A stretch of 64,000 nt of DNA from Anaerolineae bacterium (lineage in GTDB: Bacteria > Chloroflexota > Anaerolineae > SpSt-600). The notes under the pieces are model-generated. The model was not told the DNA's origin and did no database searches. It saw only the letters and a program-made list of their open reading frames with translations. Position 1 is the first letter of the stretch. The number at the start of each line of letters is the position of its first letter. Where the stretch lies: assembly GCA_025062375.1 (NCBI GenBank), contig JANXAG010000008.1, positions 1-64,000 of the forward strand. Reading direction: 5' to 3'. Below, piece after piece: positions 20,466 through 29,304 of this stretch. The position numbers were made by a program, and so were the translations under genes.

Positions 20466-21770
20466 TCAGGGGTATATTCTTCCCAGGGTTCTCGGGAAGG
20501 GGATAGTTTCCCGGATGTGTTGCAATCCACATATCCAGGCCACTGTGCGTTCCACGCCCAGCCCAAAACCGGAGTGGGGAACCGAACCGAATAACCTCAA
20601 GTCAATGTACCACTGGTAAGCTTCCCTCGGTAGGTTGTGCTCCCTTATACGCTGTTCCAGCAATTGGGGATCTGAAATCCTCTGGCCTCCCCCTATTATT
20701 TCTCCATAGCCTTCAGGAGCTAAAAGGTCTACCGAGCGGCAAACTTCGGGGCGATCCGGTTCCGGTTCCATGTAGAAAGCTTTGGCTCTGGTGGGGTAAT
20801 GGTGGACAAAAACAGGTTTGTCAAATTTCATGGAAATTATGGTCTCATGGGGAGCTCCGAAATCCTCACCCCATTCCAGGGGCTCCCCGGCTTCTTCCAG
20901 GATTTTCAGAGCTTCATCGTAAGAAATGCGGGGGAAAGGCGGCTCCACTCTTTCCAGAAGGGAAGTATCCCTTTCCAGAACTTTAAGCTCGCTTGCCCTT
21001 TCCTTTAAAACCGTCTGGACCACGTAGGTTACCAGCTCTTCTTCAACCCGCATGCAATCTTCCAGGTCAGCGAAAGCCATTTCAGGCTCCACCATCCAGA
21101 ACTCCATGAGGTGGCGGCGGGTCCGGGACTTCTCAGCCCTAAAGGTGGGACCGAAACAATACACTTTCCCAAAAGCCATTATGGTAGCTTCGTTGTAAAG
21201 CTGCCCGCTCTGGCTCAGATAAGCCGGCTGCCCGAAGTAATCGGTGGCAAAAAGGGTGGTAGTGCCCTCGCAGGCGGCTGGAGTTAAGATAGGGGCGTCA
21301 ATGTTTATAAAGCCGTGGGAATCAAGCCAATCCCTTATAGCCTTTATCACTGTAGCTCTTATGCGCATAATAGCCCATTGGCGGGTGGAACGAAGCCACA
21401 GGTGTCGGTGGTCCATGAGGAATTCTATTCCGTGCTCCTTCGGGGTTATCGGATAATCCTGGACGAACTGGAGCACTTTTAAGTCCTTCACTTCCACTTC
21501 ATACCCACCCGGTATACCCGGGGCTTTGGGTTCGGCTTTGAGAGTGCCTTCAATGACAAGGGATGACTCCTGGCCTATCCGATGCGCGGCCTCAAAGACT
21601 TCTGGAGAGACATTTTTAACGAAGACAACAGCCTGAATTATCCCTGTCCCGTCCCTTACCTGAAGAAACTGAAGTTTGCCTTTATCTACCTTGCCGTAGA
21701 GCCAGCCCTTTATCCTGACCTCTTCCCCCACAAATCTCGGAGCCTCTTCAATCCTTATATCTCTCGCCAC
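20466..21770 (-). CDS. asnS: Asparaginyl-tRNA synthetase
   Basis: A 434-residue class IIb synthetase. It has an N-terminal OB-fold anticodon domain ([10 protein letters not shown] onward), motif 2 ([22 protein letters not shown]) and motif 3 ([13 protein letters not shown]). The frame is open back to 21830 and contains ATG at 21803. However, a promoter with TATAAT at 21802-21807 overlaps that ATG, so the transcript starts after it. I place the start at GTG 21770, which has GGAGGG seven bases upstream and begins [11 protein letters not shown]. It heads the SDR and protease genes. Confidence 0.92.
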   Translation of the reverse strand: MARDIRIEEAPRFVGEEVRIKGWLYGKVDKGKLQFLQVRDGTGIIQAVVFVKNVSPEVFEAAHRIGQESSLVIEGTLKAEPKAPGIPGGYEVEVKDLKVLQFVQDYPITPKEHGIEFLMDHRHLWLRSTRQWAIMRIRATVIKAIRDWLDSHGFINIDAPILTPAACEGTTTLFATDYFGQPAYLSQSGQLYNEATIMAFGKVYCFGPTFRAEKSRTRRHLMEFWMVEPEMAFADLEDCMRVEEELVTYVVQTVLKERASELKVLERDTSLLERVEPPFPRISYDEALKILEEAGEPLEWGEDFGAPHETIISMKFDKPVFVHHYPTRAKAFYMEPEPDRPEVCRSVDLLAPEGYGEIIGGGQRISDPQLLEQRIREHNLPREAYQWYIDLRLFGSVPHSGFGLGVERTVAWICGLQHIRETIPFPRTLGRIYP

Positions 21771-21801
21771 TTCTTCGCCCTCCACTCCTAATTTTGCATC
21801 C

Positions 21802-21830
21802 ATTATATCATTATCCAAGAAGCCTGACAA
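21802..21830 (-). promoter_or_regulatory. asnS: Promoter for asnS operon
   Basis: Minus strand TTGTCA (21825-21830), 17-bp spacer, perfect TATAAT (21802-21807). Predicted transcription start is near 21795, which excludes upstream in-frame start codons of asnS. Confidence 0.75.
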
Positions 21831-21933
21831 AAAAGGAAGTTTTCACCTCCCTTTCCTCAAGCATTTTCCCAGAGGCCAAATCCGCTGCCCCTGCTGCCCG
21901 GTGGCGACTTGCACGCACAGGAACTGGTGAAAA

Positions 21934-21962
21934 TTGCCATATCGCGGCTCCCTGGCTATAAT
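21934..21962 (+). promoter_or_regulatory. Promoter for alpha/beta hydrolase gene
   Basis: TTGCCA (21934-21939), 17-bp spacer, perfect TATAAT (21957-21962). It lies about 33 bases upstream of the ATG at 21995, with an AAGGAGG ribosome site between. Confidence 0.7.
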
Positions 21963-21994
21963 AGGCTATCAATTGCCGGAAAGGAAAGGAGGAA

Positions 21995-22957
21995 ATGGAA
22001 AAGTTCATCCTGAAAGTCTTAGTATCTCTCAGCGGAGGCATCTTCGGCACCTTCTCCCTGTTCATCCTGGTCTCGGTAATTCTGGAATCCTGGATGACAA
22101 GCGCGCCTGCCTTCCCCAGAAACTGGCAAATCCCACAGTTTGGCTTCCCCTTTGAAGAAGTAGTTTTTACCTCCCAGGATGGAATTGCTCTCAGGGGATG
22201 GCTTTTCCCGCCCCTAAACCCCGATGGACCCGTTGTAATCTACGCCCACGGTTCCGGGAAAGACCTGAGGGAAGGACTGCCTTTCGTTCCTCTGCTCAGA
22301 GAAGCCGGCTTTGGAATACTGCTTTTCAGCTACAGGAACCACGGTTTCAGCCATCGTTTTTTAAAAGGACATACCTATGGTTTGAAAGAGAGCGAAGATT
22401 TAGAGGCAGCAGTGCACTTCCTGAAAGAGCGAGGTTATAAATCCATAGCGGTAATAGGTTATTCCCTGGGAGCAGCAAGCGCCGTAATGACCGCTGCTCG
22501 CTCTCAAGATATAAAAGCGGTGGTGGCCGTAGCTCCCTTCGCCTCGGTCACTGACCTGTGGTTTTCCAATAGTCCTCCTTTCATCCCCAGGCCGTTCCTC
22601 TACATCACCATGTGGTTGACGGAAAAACGCAAAGGCATAAAGTTTTCGGCTATATCTCCAGTGGAAGCTATAAGGAAAATAACTCCCCGGCCTATCCTTC
22701 TGATCCAGGGCGCTAAAGATTCTTACATCTCACCCGAACAAACCTGGAAATTGTTTGAAGCCGCAGGGGAAGGAGCCACCCTGCTTCTAATTGAAGAGGC
22801 TGACCACAAGTCCGTTCTCCTGCCAGGGATTGTGAAATATTGGCGTTTTGTACTCAATTTCCTCAAAAAAGCCTTAGCTACGAGTACGACGCCAGGGGTC
22901 CATCAGATCCCGCAAACCATCTCCCAGGAAATTGAACCCGAGTACGGTCAAAAATAG
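21995..22957 (+). CDS. Membrane-anchored alpha/beta hydrolase
   Basis: A 320-residue protein with one N-terminal membrane helix (about residues 7-30) and an alpha/beta hydrolase fold. The oxyanion region is HGSGKD, the nucleophile elbow is GYSLGAAS (Ser), the acid lies in IQGAKDSYI and the catalytic His in EEADHK. It resembles the S33/BAAT/BEM46-like hydrolases. The substrate is unknown. It is a single-gene unit with its own promoter. Its last 84 bases overlap the convergent permease gene, so its final roughly 28 residues are hydrophilic and probably unimportant. Confidence 0.8.
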   Translation: MEKFILKVLVSLSGGIFGTFSLFILVSVILESWMTSAPAFPRNWQIPQFGFPFEEVVFTSQDGIALRGWLFPPLNPDGPVVIYAHGSGKDLREGLPFVPLLREAGFGILLFSYRNHGFSHRFLKGHTYGLKESEDLEAAVHFLKERGYKSIAVIGYSLGAASAVMTAARSQDIKAVVAVAPFASVTDLWFSNSPPFIPRPFLYITMWLTEKRKGIKFSAISPVEAIRKITPRPILLIQGAKDSYISPEQTWKLFEAAGEGATLLLIEEADHKSVLLPGIVKYWRFVLNFLKKALATSTTPGVHQIPQTISQEIEPEYGQK

Positions 22958-23680
22958 GGCAAGTCCGGGGAAAATTGCTATCCAGGGAGCCCTTTCCATA
23001 AAGAGGCGTGCTTCTTCCAACATCCTTCCCCAACTGGGGTGGGGCGGTTGGGTTCCAAGCCCAAGGTAACTGAGAGAAGCCTCAGCTAAGACCGCAGTAG
23101 ACGCACCAACAGAAGCCTGGACCAGAAGAGGTCCGAGGCCATTGGGCAAAATGTGGCGCCAGAGAATTCTGAACCTGGAGGAACCCAGGGCCTCGGCTGC
23201 CAGCACAAAATCCCGCTCTTTCAAAGAGAGAACGACGCTGCGAGCCAGGCGTGCAAACACCGGCACATTCACAAGACCTATCGCCACCATCGCATTCAGA
23301 GGACCAGGCCCTATAATCGCTACGATGGCTATGGCCAGCAATATGGAAGGGAAAGCCTGCATAGCATCCATTATGCGCATAACAATCTCATCCAGCACAC
23401 CACCCGCAAGGCCTGCCAGGAAACCCACAGGAGTTCCTATCAGGGAAGCGATCCCAACTGATATTAAACTTGCCCCCAGAGCCACTATTCCACCCCTCAA
23501 TACTCTGCTGAATAAATCCCTGCCGTACTGGTCAGTCCCGAAGGGGTGACGCCAGGAAGGAGGGGAAAGGCGCTCGGTTATATCCATAGAAAGAGGATCA
23601 GAAAGGGGCAAGAACAGGCTTCCCACCGCACCGGCAACTATAATCCCCAGAAGGGTTGCTCCCAGCACAAAGGATCTCAT
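22874..23680 (-). CDS. ABC importer permease, DppC-like (second system)
   Basis: A 268-residue permease. Motifs: HPFGTDQYGRDLFSRVLRGG and the EAA loop FVLAAEALGSSRFRILWRHILPNGLGP. It is the last gene of a three-gene operon (binding protein, DppB-like, DppC-like) and overlaps the DppB-like gene by four bases. No ATPase genes accompany it, so it must borrow ATPases from elsewhere, possibly the pair at 14707-16665. Confidence 0.9.
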   Translation of the reverse strand: MRSFVLGATLLGIIVAGAVGSLFLPLSDPLSMDITERLSPPSWRHPFGTDQYGRDLFSRVLRGGIVALGASLISVGIASLIGTPVGFLAGLAGGVLDEIVMRIMDAMQAFPSILLAIAIVAIIGPGPLNAMVAIGLVNVPVFARLARSVVLSLKERDFVLAAEALGSSRFRILWRHILPNGLGPLLVQASVGASTAVLAEASLSYLGLGTQPPHPSWGRMLEEARLFMERAPWIAIFPGLALFLTVLGFNFLGDGLRDLMDPWRRTRS

Positions 23681-24618
23681 TCAAGCCTTATCCTCGGGTC
23701 AAGATAGGCATAAAGCAGGTCCACGATAAAGTTGCTAACCACTACCACGGTGGTTATGAACATCACAAGTCCCTGGATCAGGGGGATATCTCTGGTATAG
23801 ACAGCGCTCAGGAGGAGACGGCCAAGGCCAGGCAGAGCAAAAACCTGCTCTATAACTATGCTTCCCCCCATCAAAAAGCTCCACTGAATTCCCGCCAGAG
23901 TAATAACCGGAATGAGAGCATTTTTGAGGGCATGGCGGAAAATTACCTGATAGCTCGTTAAGCCTTTAGCTTTGGCTACGGTAATATATGCCTGGTTCAG
24001 GACTTCCAGCATGGATGAACGAAGCATTCTGGTGAGAAAAGCCGCGGCCACTAACCCAAGGGAAACCGATGGAAGGAGAAGGTGCCTGAAAGCCTCCAGA
24101 GGATTTTCCCACCAACTCACAAATCCCCCCGTGGGGAAAAGGCGAAAGTAGAGAGAGAAAACGAGGATCAAAAGGATGCCCACCCAGAAGGAGGGAATGG
24201 CTATGCCCAGCTGAGTGACAAATAAGAGGAAATAATCCAGAGGTGAATTCCATTTCAAGGCCGAAAAAATGCCAGCCGGGAAAGAAATGACCAGGGCTAT
24301 GAACATAGCCGCAAAGGCCAGGGATAGAGTAACGGGAAGCCTTTCGGCGATGAGGGCAGAGACTGGCCTTTCCAGCCGGATTGACATCCCCATATTGCCC
24401 CGGAGCATATCCGCAAGCCACGCTATATACCTGAGAGGCCATGGTTTATCCAGGCCCAGACGTGCTCTCAATGATTCAAGAGCTTCAGGGGGGGCCTCAA
24501 TCCCCAGGATCAACTGAGCCGGATCGCCCGGGATAACCTGGAGGAGGAAGAAAGTTAAAAAGGAAACAAGCCAGAGAACTATAATCAGGGAAATCAAACG
24601 CCTCAGCACATATCTCAA
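23677..24618 (-). CDS. ABC importer permease, DppB-like (second system)
   Basis: A 313-residue permease of normal length for the class. The start of the core is VIPGDPAQLILG, followed by ARLGLDKPWPLRY. The EAA loop is VAKAKGLTSYQVIFRHALKNALIPV, and the end is DLLYAYLDPRIRL. It is separated from the upstream binding-protein gene by 181 bases that contain a strong RNA hairpin. Confidence 0.92.
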   Translation of the reverse strand: MRYVLRRLISLIIVLWLVSFLTFFLLQVIPGDPAQLILGIEAPPEALESLRARLGLDKPWPLRYIAWLADMLRGNMGMSIRLERPVSALIAERLPVTLSLAFAAMFIALVISFPAGIFSALKWNSPLDYFLLFVTQLGIAIPSFWVGILLILVFSLYFRLFPTGGFVSWWENPLEAFRHLLLPSVSLGLVAAAFLTRMLRSSMLEVLNQAYITVAKAKGLTSYQVIFRHALKNALIPVITLAGIQWSFLMGGSIVIEQVFALPGLGRLLLSAVYTRDIPLIQGLVMFITTVVVVSNFIVDLLYAYLDPRIRLE

Positions 24619-24746
24619 ATTTTACCCCACCCTCTTCTCCGGATAGAATAAACTTCAGGCGAAAAAGGTCCATCGCGCTCCTGGCTGAAGCCAGGAAAAT
24701 AAGGCCTCCCATAAACTTGCTATGGGGATTAACCGCTGGAGTTTAC

Positions 24747-24780
24747 CCCCGACCCCACCCTTTATAGGGCAGGGCCGGGG
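24747..24780 (-). other. Strand-specific RNA hairpin between binding-protein and permease genes
   Basis: Two 14-base arms (24747-24760 and 24767-24780) flank a 6-base loop. In the minus-strand RNA all 14 positions pair (11 Watson-Crick, 3 G-U). On the plus strand the three wobbles become A-C mismatches, so the fold belongs to the transporter transcript. No T-run follows, so it is more likely an mRNA-stabilising element for the binding-protein message than a terminator. The rest of 24619-24799 shows nothing else. Confidence 0.65.
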
Positions 24781-24799
24781 TAAGTTCGATTGGCGAGCG

Positions 24800-26317
24800 C
24801 TACCCGGAAGTCTTGTAGACGGTGCGCAGGTCAAAGATGTCTACCGGGTAAATCTTCCACCCCTCCACCTCTTTCCTCATCCCGACCGTCCAGAGGGGGG
24901 CCATGAGGTATAAGGCTACCGCATCTTCAGCCAGGAGGCGCTGAGCTTCGGCGTAAAGCTCTTTTCGTTTCTGGAAGTCGGTAATGACAGCCGCCTGGCG
25001 CATGATCTCATCGTAGCGGGGGTTATTGTAGTTCATGTAATTTTCCTTGGAATCGCTCACGTAGCGGTTGAGGAAGGGGTCGGGGTCAAGTCTACCAGTA
25101 TGGCCTATACAGGTAGCCTGATAATCGCGCCCTTTGTAGACTTTCTCCAGCCACGTGCCCCACTCGTAAGTTTCCAGTTTAACCTTAATCCCTATTTTCT
25201 TAAGGTAATCGGCGATGACTTCGCAGTTGCGGATGTGGAAGTCATAAGGCTGAGGCATTATGAGGGTGACTTCAAAACCTTCGCCGTAACCAGCTTGAGC
25301 CAGAAGCTCACGAGCTTTATCTGGATTGTATGGATATTTATCGGTCAGGTCTACGTAGAACGGGCTTACAGGAGGCATGTGGCTTCCTATGGGAGCCCCC
25401 TGGCCCCACTGGGCAGCCTCAATTACCCCTCTTTTATCCACCGCGTAAGAAATAGCCTGGCGAACTTCCTTTTTATCAAAGGGTGGGCGAGCATTGTTAA
25501 GAGCCATTATGTAAATCCCGTTGGAAGGAGCCTGGACCAGCTTTATTTCAGGGTTCTTCTTGAGCTCCTCCACTTCCTGAGGAGGAACCTGATCCACCAC
25601 GTCTACTTCGCCAGCTTTGAGGGCAGCCAGCTTGGCGGCTGGGTCAGGCATTATCTTGAAGATCACCGTATCCAGGTATGGCTGTCCCTTGATGAAATAA
25701 TCAGGGAAGCGTTCCAGCTTTATGTGACTATCGGGCACCCACTCCACAAAACGGAAAGGCCCAGTGCCGACAGGGCGATTCCGCAGGTCCTTCTCCTCCA
25801 CCGGGACAATGGATGCCCAACCGTAGGCCAGGTTGGAGAGAAAAGCAGCCTGAGGCTCCTTCAAATGGAAGACGACGGTGTAATTATCTGGAGTTTCAAT
25901 GTTCTGGATAACGGCGTAATCCCTGGCTCTCGGAGCCTTGGTCTCAGGATTGAGGATGCGCTCGAAGGAAGCCTTTACATCGGCCGAAGTCATTTCCCGC
26001 CCGTTGTGGAATTTGACACCTTTGCGGAGGTAGAAGGTCCAGCGGAGGCCATCGGGGGATGCTTCCCATTTTTCTGCAAGGCCAGGCACAATGTTCCCCA
26101 GGGTATCGCTTTCTACCAGAGTATCGTAGAGGTTTTTAACCACTTCAAAGGTGACAGCAGCCACAGTTTTGTGAGGGTCAAGGCCATCAGGATTGGCGGA
26201 GATAGCCACCACTAAAGTTCCACCCCTTACGGGCTTGGCCTGAGGAGTTTCAGCAGGACGGGCACAGGAAACGGCCAGAATCAAGAATAGGGTTGCTATA
26301 AGCATACCCTTTCTCAT
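24800..26317 (-). CDS. ABC transporter substrate-binding lipoprotein, family 5 (second system)
   Basis: A 505-residue SBP_bac_5 protein of typical length. The lipobox is LAVSC (C18), followed by RPAETPQAKPVRGGTL. The family block LRKGVKFHNGREMTSADV is present, then VRQAISYAVDKRGVI. It is expected to bind oligopeptides or related solutes. It is the first gene of a minus-strand operon with a near-perfect promoter and a structured 138-base leader. Confidence 0.92.
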   Translation of the reverse strand: MRKGMLIATLFLILAVSCARPAETPQAKPVRGGTLVVAISANPDGLDPHKTVAAVTFEVVKNLYDTLVESDTLGNIVPGLAEKWEASPDGLRWTFYLRKGVKFHNGREMTSADVKASFERILNPETKAPRARDYAVIQNIETPDNYTVVFHLKEPQAAFLSNLAYGWASIVPVEEKDLRNRPVGTGPFRFVEWVPDSHIKLERFPDYFIKGQPYLDTVIFKIMPDPAAKLAALKAGEVDVVDQVPPQEVEELKKNPEIKLVQAPSNGIYIMALNNARPPFDKKEVRQAISYAVDKRGVIEAAQWGQGAPIGSHMPPVSPFYVDLTDKYPYNPDKARELLAQAGYGEGFEVTLIMPQPYDFHIRNCEVIADYLKKIGIKVKLETYEWGTWLEKVYKGRDYQATCIGHTGRLDPDPFLNRYVSDSKENYMNYNNPRYDEIMRQAAVITDFQKRKELYAEAQRLLAEDAVALYLMAPLWTVGMRKEVEGWKIYPVDIFDLRTVYKTSG

Positions 26318-26433
26318 GTTACACCTCCGTTTGTGAAATTACCACCGGGAGGCTACGCAGGAGGAGATTTTCTCCGTCCCGGTTAATCACTAATCCGGGC
26401 GGTTAAAGAATCCTAAAAAACTTTTCCCCCTGC

Positions 26434-26454
26434 TCACCGCCACATGGTCGGTGG
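26434..26454 (-). other. Leader hairpin upstream of second binding-protein gene
   Basis: CCGCCAC and GTGGCGG arms with a 7-base loop lie right at the predicted 5' end of the transcript. Two further possible stems (CCCGG/CCGGG and GGAGA/TCTCC) follow before the ATG at 26317. I cannot match them to a known riboswitch. Confidence 0.4.
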
Positions 26455-26462
26455 CGGCCAAT

Positions 26463-26491
26463 ATTATACAGAGAATGGGCTTCCATGTCAA
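26463..26491 (-). promoter_or_regulatory. Consensus promoter for second ABC importer operon
   Basis: Minus strand perfect TTGACA (26486-26491), 17-bp spacer, perfect TATAAT (26463-26468). This is the strongest promoter match in the window, giving a leader of about 138 bases. Confidence 0.8.
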
Positions 26492-26606
26492 AACAAGCCT
26501 TCCGCGACCCCGCTCAGAAATGGAACTTACAAGGGAGTGCATTTGCTTTCTTTCCCCCTTTGTGGTAATGTTTAAACCCACAAGGCCTTTCAAAGGAGGA
26601 GCCAAA

Positions 26607-27689
26607 ATGGGTAGGAAAAAAGTGAGAGTGGCCATCATTGGGGTTGGAAACTGTGCCTCCGCCCTCGTGCAGGGAGTGTATTACTACCGCAATGTCCCGG
26701 ATGATGCCCTGGTCCCGGGCCTCATGCATGTTAACATGGGGGGCTATCACGTCGGAGATATAGAGTTCAGCGCAGCTTTTGATATTGATGTAAACAAGGT
26801 AGGCAAAGACCTATCGGAGGCCATCTTCACCTACCCCAACAATACGGCCAAATTTGCCGATGTCCCTTATCTGGGAGTGCCTGTGCATCGGGGAATGACC
26901 CATGACGGCCTTGGCCGTTACCTCAAACAAGTGATAACTAAAGCTCCTGGTTCCACAGCCGATATAGTCAAAATTCTAAAGGATACGGGAACTGATGTGG
27001 TGGTTAATTTCCTCCCGGTGGGGAGCGAGATGGCCACCAAGTGGTATGTGGAACAAATCTTGGACGCAGGATGCGCTTTCGTGAACGGCATCCCGGTTTT
27101 CATTGCGCGGGAAGAATACTGGCGCAAGCGTTTTGAAGAGAGAGGCCTTCCCCTCATCGGCGATGACGTCAAATCCCAGGTCGGAGCTACCATCGTGCAC
27201 AGAGTCCTCACCAAACTGTTCCGGGACCGAGGAGTCAAAATTGAACGCACCTATCAGCTAAACTTTGGTGGCAACACAGACTTTCTTAACATGCTGGAAA
27301 GAGAACGGCTTGAGTCCAAAAAAATCTCCAAAACCAGCGCCGTAACCAGCCTGCTGGATTACGAAATTCCACCAGAGAATATCCACATTTCTCCAAGCGA
27401 TTACATCCCCTGGCTGGCTGACCGTAAGTGGTGCTATATAAGAATTGAAGGGAGGACTTTCGGAGATTTGCCCTTGAATTTGGAGCTTAAGCTTGAGGTC
27501 TGGGATTCTCCCAACTCTGCCGGGGTAATAATTGATGCAGTAAGATGCGCTAAGATTGCCCTGGATAGAGGATTGAAGGGTGCCCTCATAGGCCCATCAG
27601 CTTACTTTATGAAATCCCCTCCCGTCCAGTACCCGGATGAAGTGGCCAAACAGATGGTGGAAGATTTCATCCAGGGCAAGGGTATTTAG
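26607..27689 (+). CDS. ino1: Inositol-3-phosphate synthase, archaeal/actinobacterial type
   Basis: A 360-residue synthase converting glucose-6-phosphate to 1L-myo-inositol 1-phosphate with NAD. The Rossmann motif [12 protein letters not shown] is near the N-terminus. Family blocks: [26 protein letters not shown] and [12 protein letters not shown]. The frame is open back to 26451, but ATG 26607 has AAAGGAGG seven bases upstream and begins [15 protein letters not shown], the usual N-terminus. In thermophiles the product feeds inositol phospholipids or di-myo-inositol phosphate; which applies here is unknown. It ends at an intrinsic terminator. Confidence 0.9.
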   Translation: MGRKKVRVAIIGVGNCASALVQGVYYYRNVPDDALVPGLMHVNMGGYHVGDIEFSAAFDIDVNKVGKDLSEAIFTYPNNTAKFADVPYLGVPVHRGMTHDGLGRYLKQVITKAPGSTADIVKILKDTGTDVVVNFLPVGSEMATKWYVEQILDAGCAFVNGIPVFIAREEYWRKRFEERGLPLIGDDVKSQVGATIVHRVLTKLFRDRGVKIERTYQLNFGGNTDFLNMLERERLESKKISKTSAVTSLLDYEIPPENIHISPSDYIPWLADRKWCYIRIEGRTFGDLPLNLELKLEVWDSPNSAGVIIDAVRCAKIALDRGLKGALIGPSAYFMKSPPVQYPDEVAKQMVEDFIQGKGI

Positions 27690-27709
27690 GCATTTCCTGA
27701 AACTCCAAG

Positions 27710-27740
27710 GCCGGAGGTTTCAAAGCGACCTCCGGCTTTT
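27710..27740 (+). terminator. ino1: Intrinsic terminator of ino1
   Basis: GCCGGAGGT (27710-27718), 9-base loop, ACCTCCGGC (27728-27736), then TTTT and CTTTTC. This is a perfect 9-bp stem about 20 bases after the ino1 stop. The convergent methyltransferase frame ends inside this hairpin. Confidence 0.88.
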
Positions 27741-28595
27741 CGCTTTTCTAAAAAGGAAAGCAAACCCTGGGGTCCGCAGGGTTCTGCACAGAAGTTCGGA
27801 AATTTTTGAGCGCGCCCCTTGAAGGCGGCGAGGCAATCTCCCGGGTGGTCTTTCCCGGCCGCAGGGTTCGGAATTAACCGCTTTCTCCGCCACCAAAAAA
27901 TGGGAGAGCCCGAAAGCGTTCAGAGGGCCTCTCTCCAGCGCGTAAGTTATGCGCTTCAGCCATTTAGCCAGGGAAGGCCGCCGCAAAGCAATTCTGTCAT
28001 AGCCAGGATAAATGCGGGTATGGATTACAAAACGCACAGGATGTCCTTCAAAGAGCTTTTTCAACCCCCCAGAAGTATATGCTCTTACGTGAGGACAAAG
28101 CCGCTGGCGCAGAAAATTGGGCATATAGTTTACCAGGGGTATATTGCCGAAGAAATACCTTTTGCCCAGAAAAATACCGTGAGTTTCAAAAGGGTAAAGC
28201 CTGTTGGGGGCGAACACCACCACCTTGCCACCGGGACGCAGGACCCTTATCGCCTCTTCAACAGCTTTTGCATCATCTTCCACGTGTTCCAGCACTTCGT
28301 GCAAAAGAACGACGTCAAAGGCTTCAGACCGGAAAGGCAGGCACTCTGCCAGAGCAACTGCAAGGTTGTGGAATTGAACGGAGGCCTCGGCTATCTTCTC
28401 TTCATCTACATCTATCCCAAAGGTTATTGCCCCGTGCTCCTTTAACTTCCCGAGGTATAAACCGATGCCGCAGCCTATGTCCAGCACCTTTTTCCCTTCA
28501 ACAGGGGCATAGTGCAAAATTAGCTGGAGCCTTCTTTCCTGTCCTGTCCGCCATACGTAACTGGGATGACCGAGCCGCACATGTTTTTCATCCAA
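27720..28595 (-). CDS. Class I SAM-dependent methyltransferase
   Basis: A 291-residue frame. The SAM-binding motif VLDIGCGIGLYLG lies around residues 38-50, the acidic motif is FGIDVDEE, and motif post-II is FDVVLLHEVLEHVED. This is a Methyltransf_11/25 fold of unknown substrate. It starts at TTG, overlapping the menG-like stop by eight bases. The fold should end near residue 240 (SHFLVAEKA). The remaining roughly 50 residues are basic, low complexity, and run into the ino1 terminator, so they look like readthrough after a lost stop codon or a frameshift rather than a real domain. Confidence 0.75.
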   Translation of the reverse strand: MDEKHVRLGHPSYVWRTGQERRLQLILHYAPVEGKKVLDIGCGIGLYLGKLKEHGAITFGIDVDEEKIAEASVQFHNLAVALAECLPFRSEAFDVVLLHEVLEHVEDDAKAVEEAIRVLRPGGKVVVFAPNRLYPFETHGIFLGKRYFFGNIPLVNYMPNFLRQRLCPHVRAYTSGGLKKLFEGHPVRFVIHTRIYPGYDRIALRRPSLAKWLKRITYALERGPLNAFGLSHFLVAEKAVNSEPCGRERPPGRLPRRLQGARSKISELLCRTLRTPGFAFLFRKAKSRRSL

Positions 28596-29298
28596 GGTTT
28601 ATGCTCCCTGAAGGTTTAAAGCCCCGGTGCAACACTACAGCACCGGGAAAGAGCCTCCGGAAACTAACGTGAACGAAGCCCACCTCCTCCATCAGACGAG
28701 CGAATCCATCGGGAGAAATGAAATTTGCCACCGAGAAAGGCAGGTATTCGTAAGCTTCCGGATTGTGAGCTATGAGTTTACCCATGAGAGGGACAAACCT
28801 GCCAAAGTAAAGGTCAAAGGCAGGACGAAGGGGCTTTGGGGGCAGGGTGATTTCCAGACAGATAAAGGGGCTTCCGGGCTTGAGGACTCTAAGGATTTCC
28901 CCCAGAGCTACCCTTAAGTCGCTCAGATTCCTCATAGCGAAAGCCGATATTACCCCATCAAAAGATGAGGGGGCGAAAGGTAACTCCAAAGCATCGCCCT
29001 GGACTAAGGAAAACTTTCCGCTGAACTTCCTGAGCTTGGGGGAAGCTCTTCTTAGCATTTCTTCACAAAAATCCAGAGCAACAGCCTTTGCACCTCTTTT
29101 CACTTCTAAGAAAGCCAGGGTAGAATCTCCAGTTCCTGCTGCTAAATCCAGAACCAATCCCGAATCGGGCGCCCACAAGGCCATTTCCTGCCGCCATTTC
29201 TGATCCAGAGTTAAGCTTATGAGGCGATTCATAAGATCATAGTACGGGGCTATGCGGGAGAACATGGAACGGACAAAGAGAGCCTTGGGAGTTCGCAT
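28588..29298 (-). CDS. UbiE/MenG-type C-methyltransferase
   Basis: A 236-residue methyltransferase of the family that C-methylates demethylmenaquinone. The N-terminal signature is FSRIAPYYDLMNRLISL, the SAM motif is VLDLAAGTGDSTL, then LDFCEEML, and the family block SAFAMRNLSDL is present. Its role in quinone synthesis is probable; no other men genes are in the window. It follows the COG1579 gene by six bases. Confidence 0.82.
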   Translation of the reverse strand: MRTPKALFVRSMFSRIAPYYDLMNRLISLTLDQKWRQEMALWAPDSGLVLDLAAGTGDSTLAFLEVKRGAKAVALDFCEEMLRRASPKLRKFSGKFSLVQGDALELPFAPSSFDGVISAFAMRNLSDLRVALGEILRVLKPGSPFICLEITLPPKPLRPAFDLYFGRFVPLMGKLIAHNPEAYEYLPFSVANFISPDGFARLMEEVGFVHVSFRRLFPGAVVLHRGFKPSGSINLG

Positions 29299-29304
29299 TT
29301 GCTT

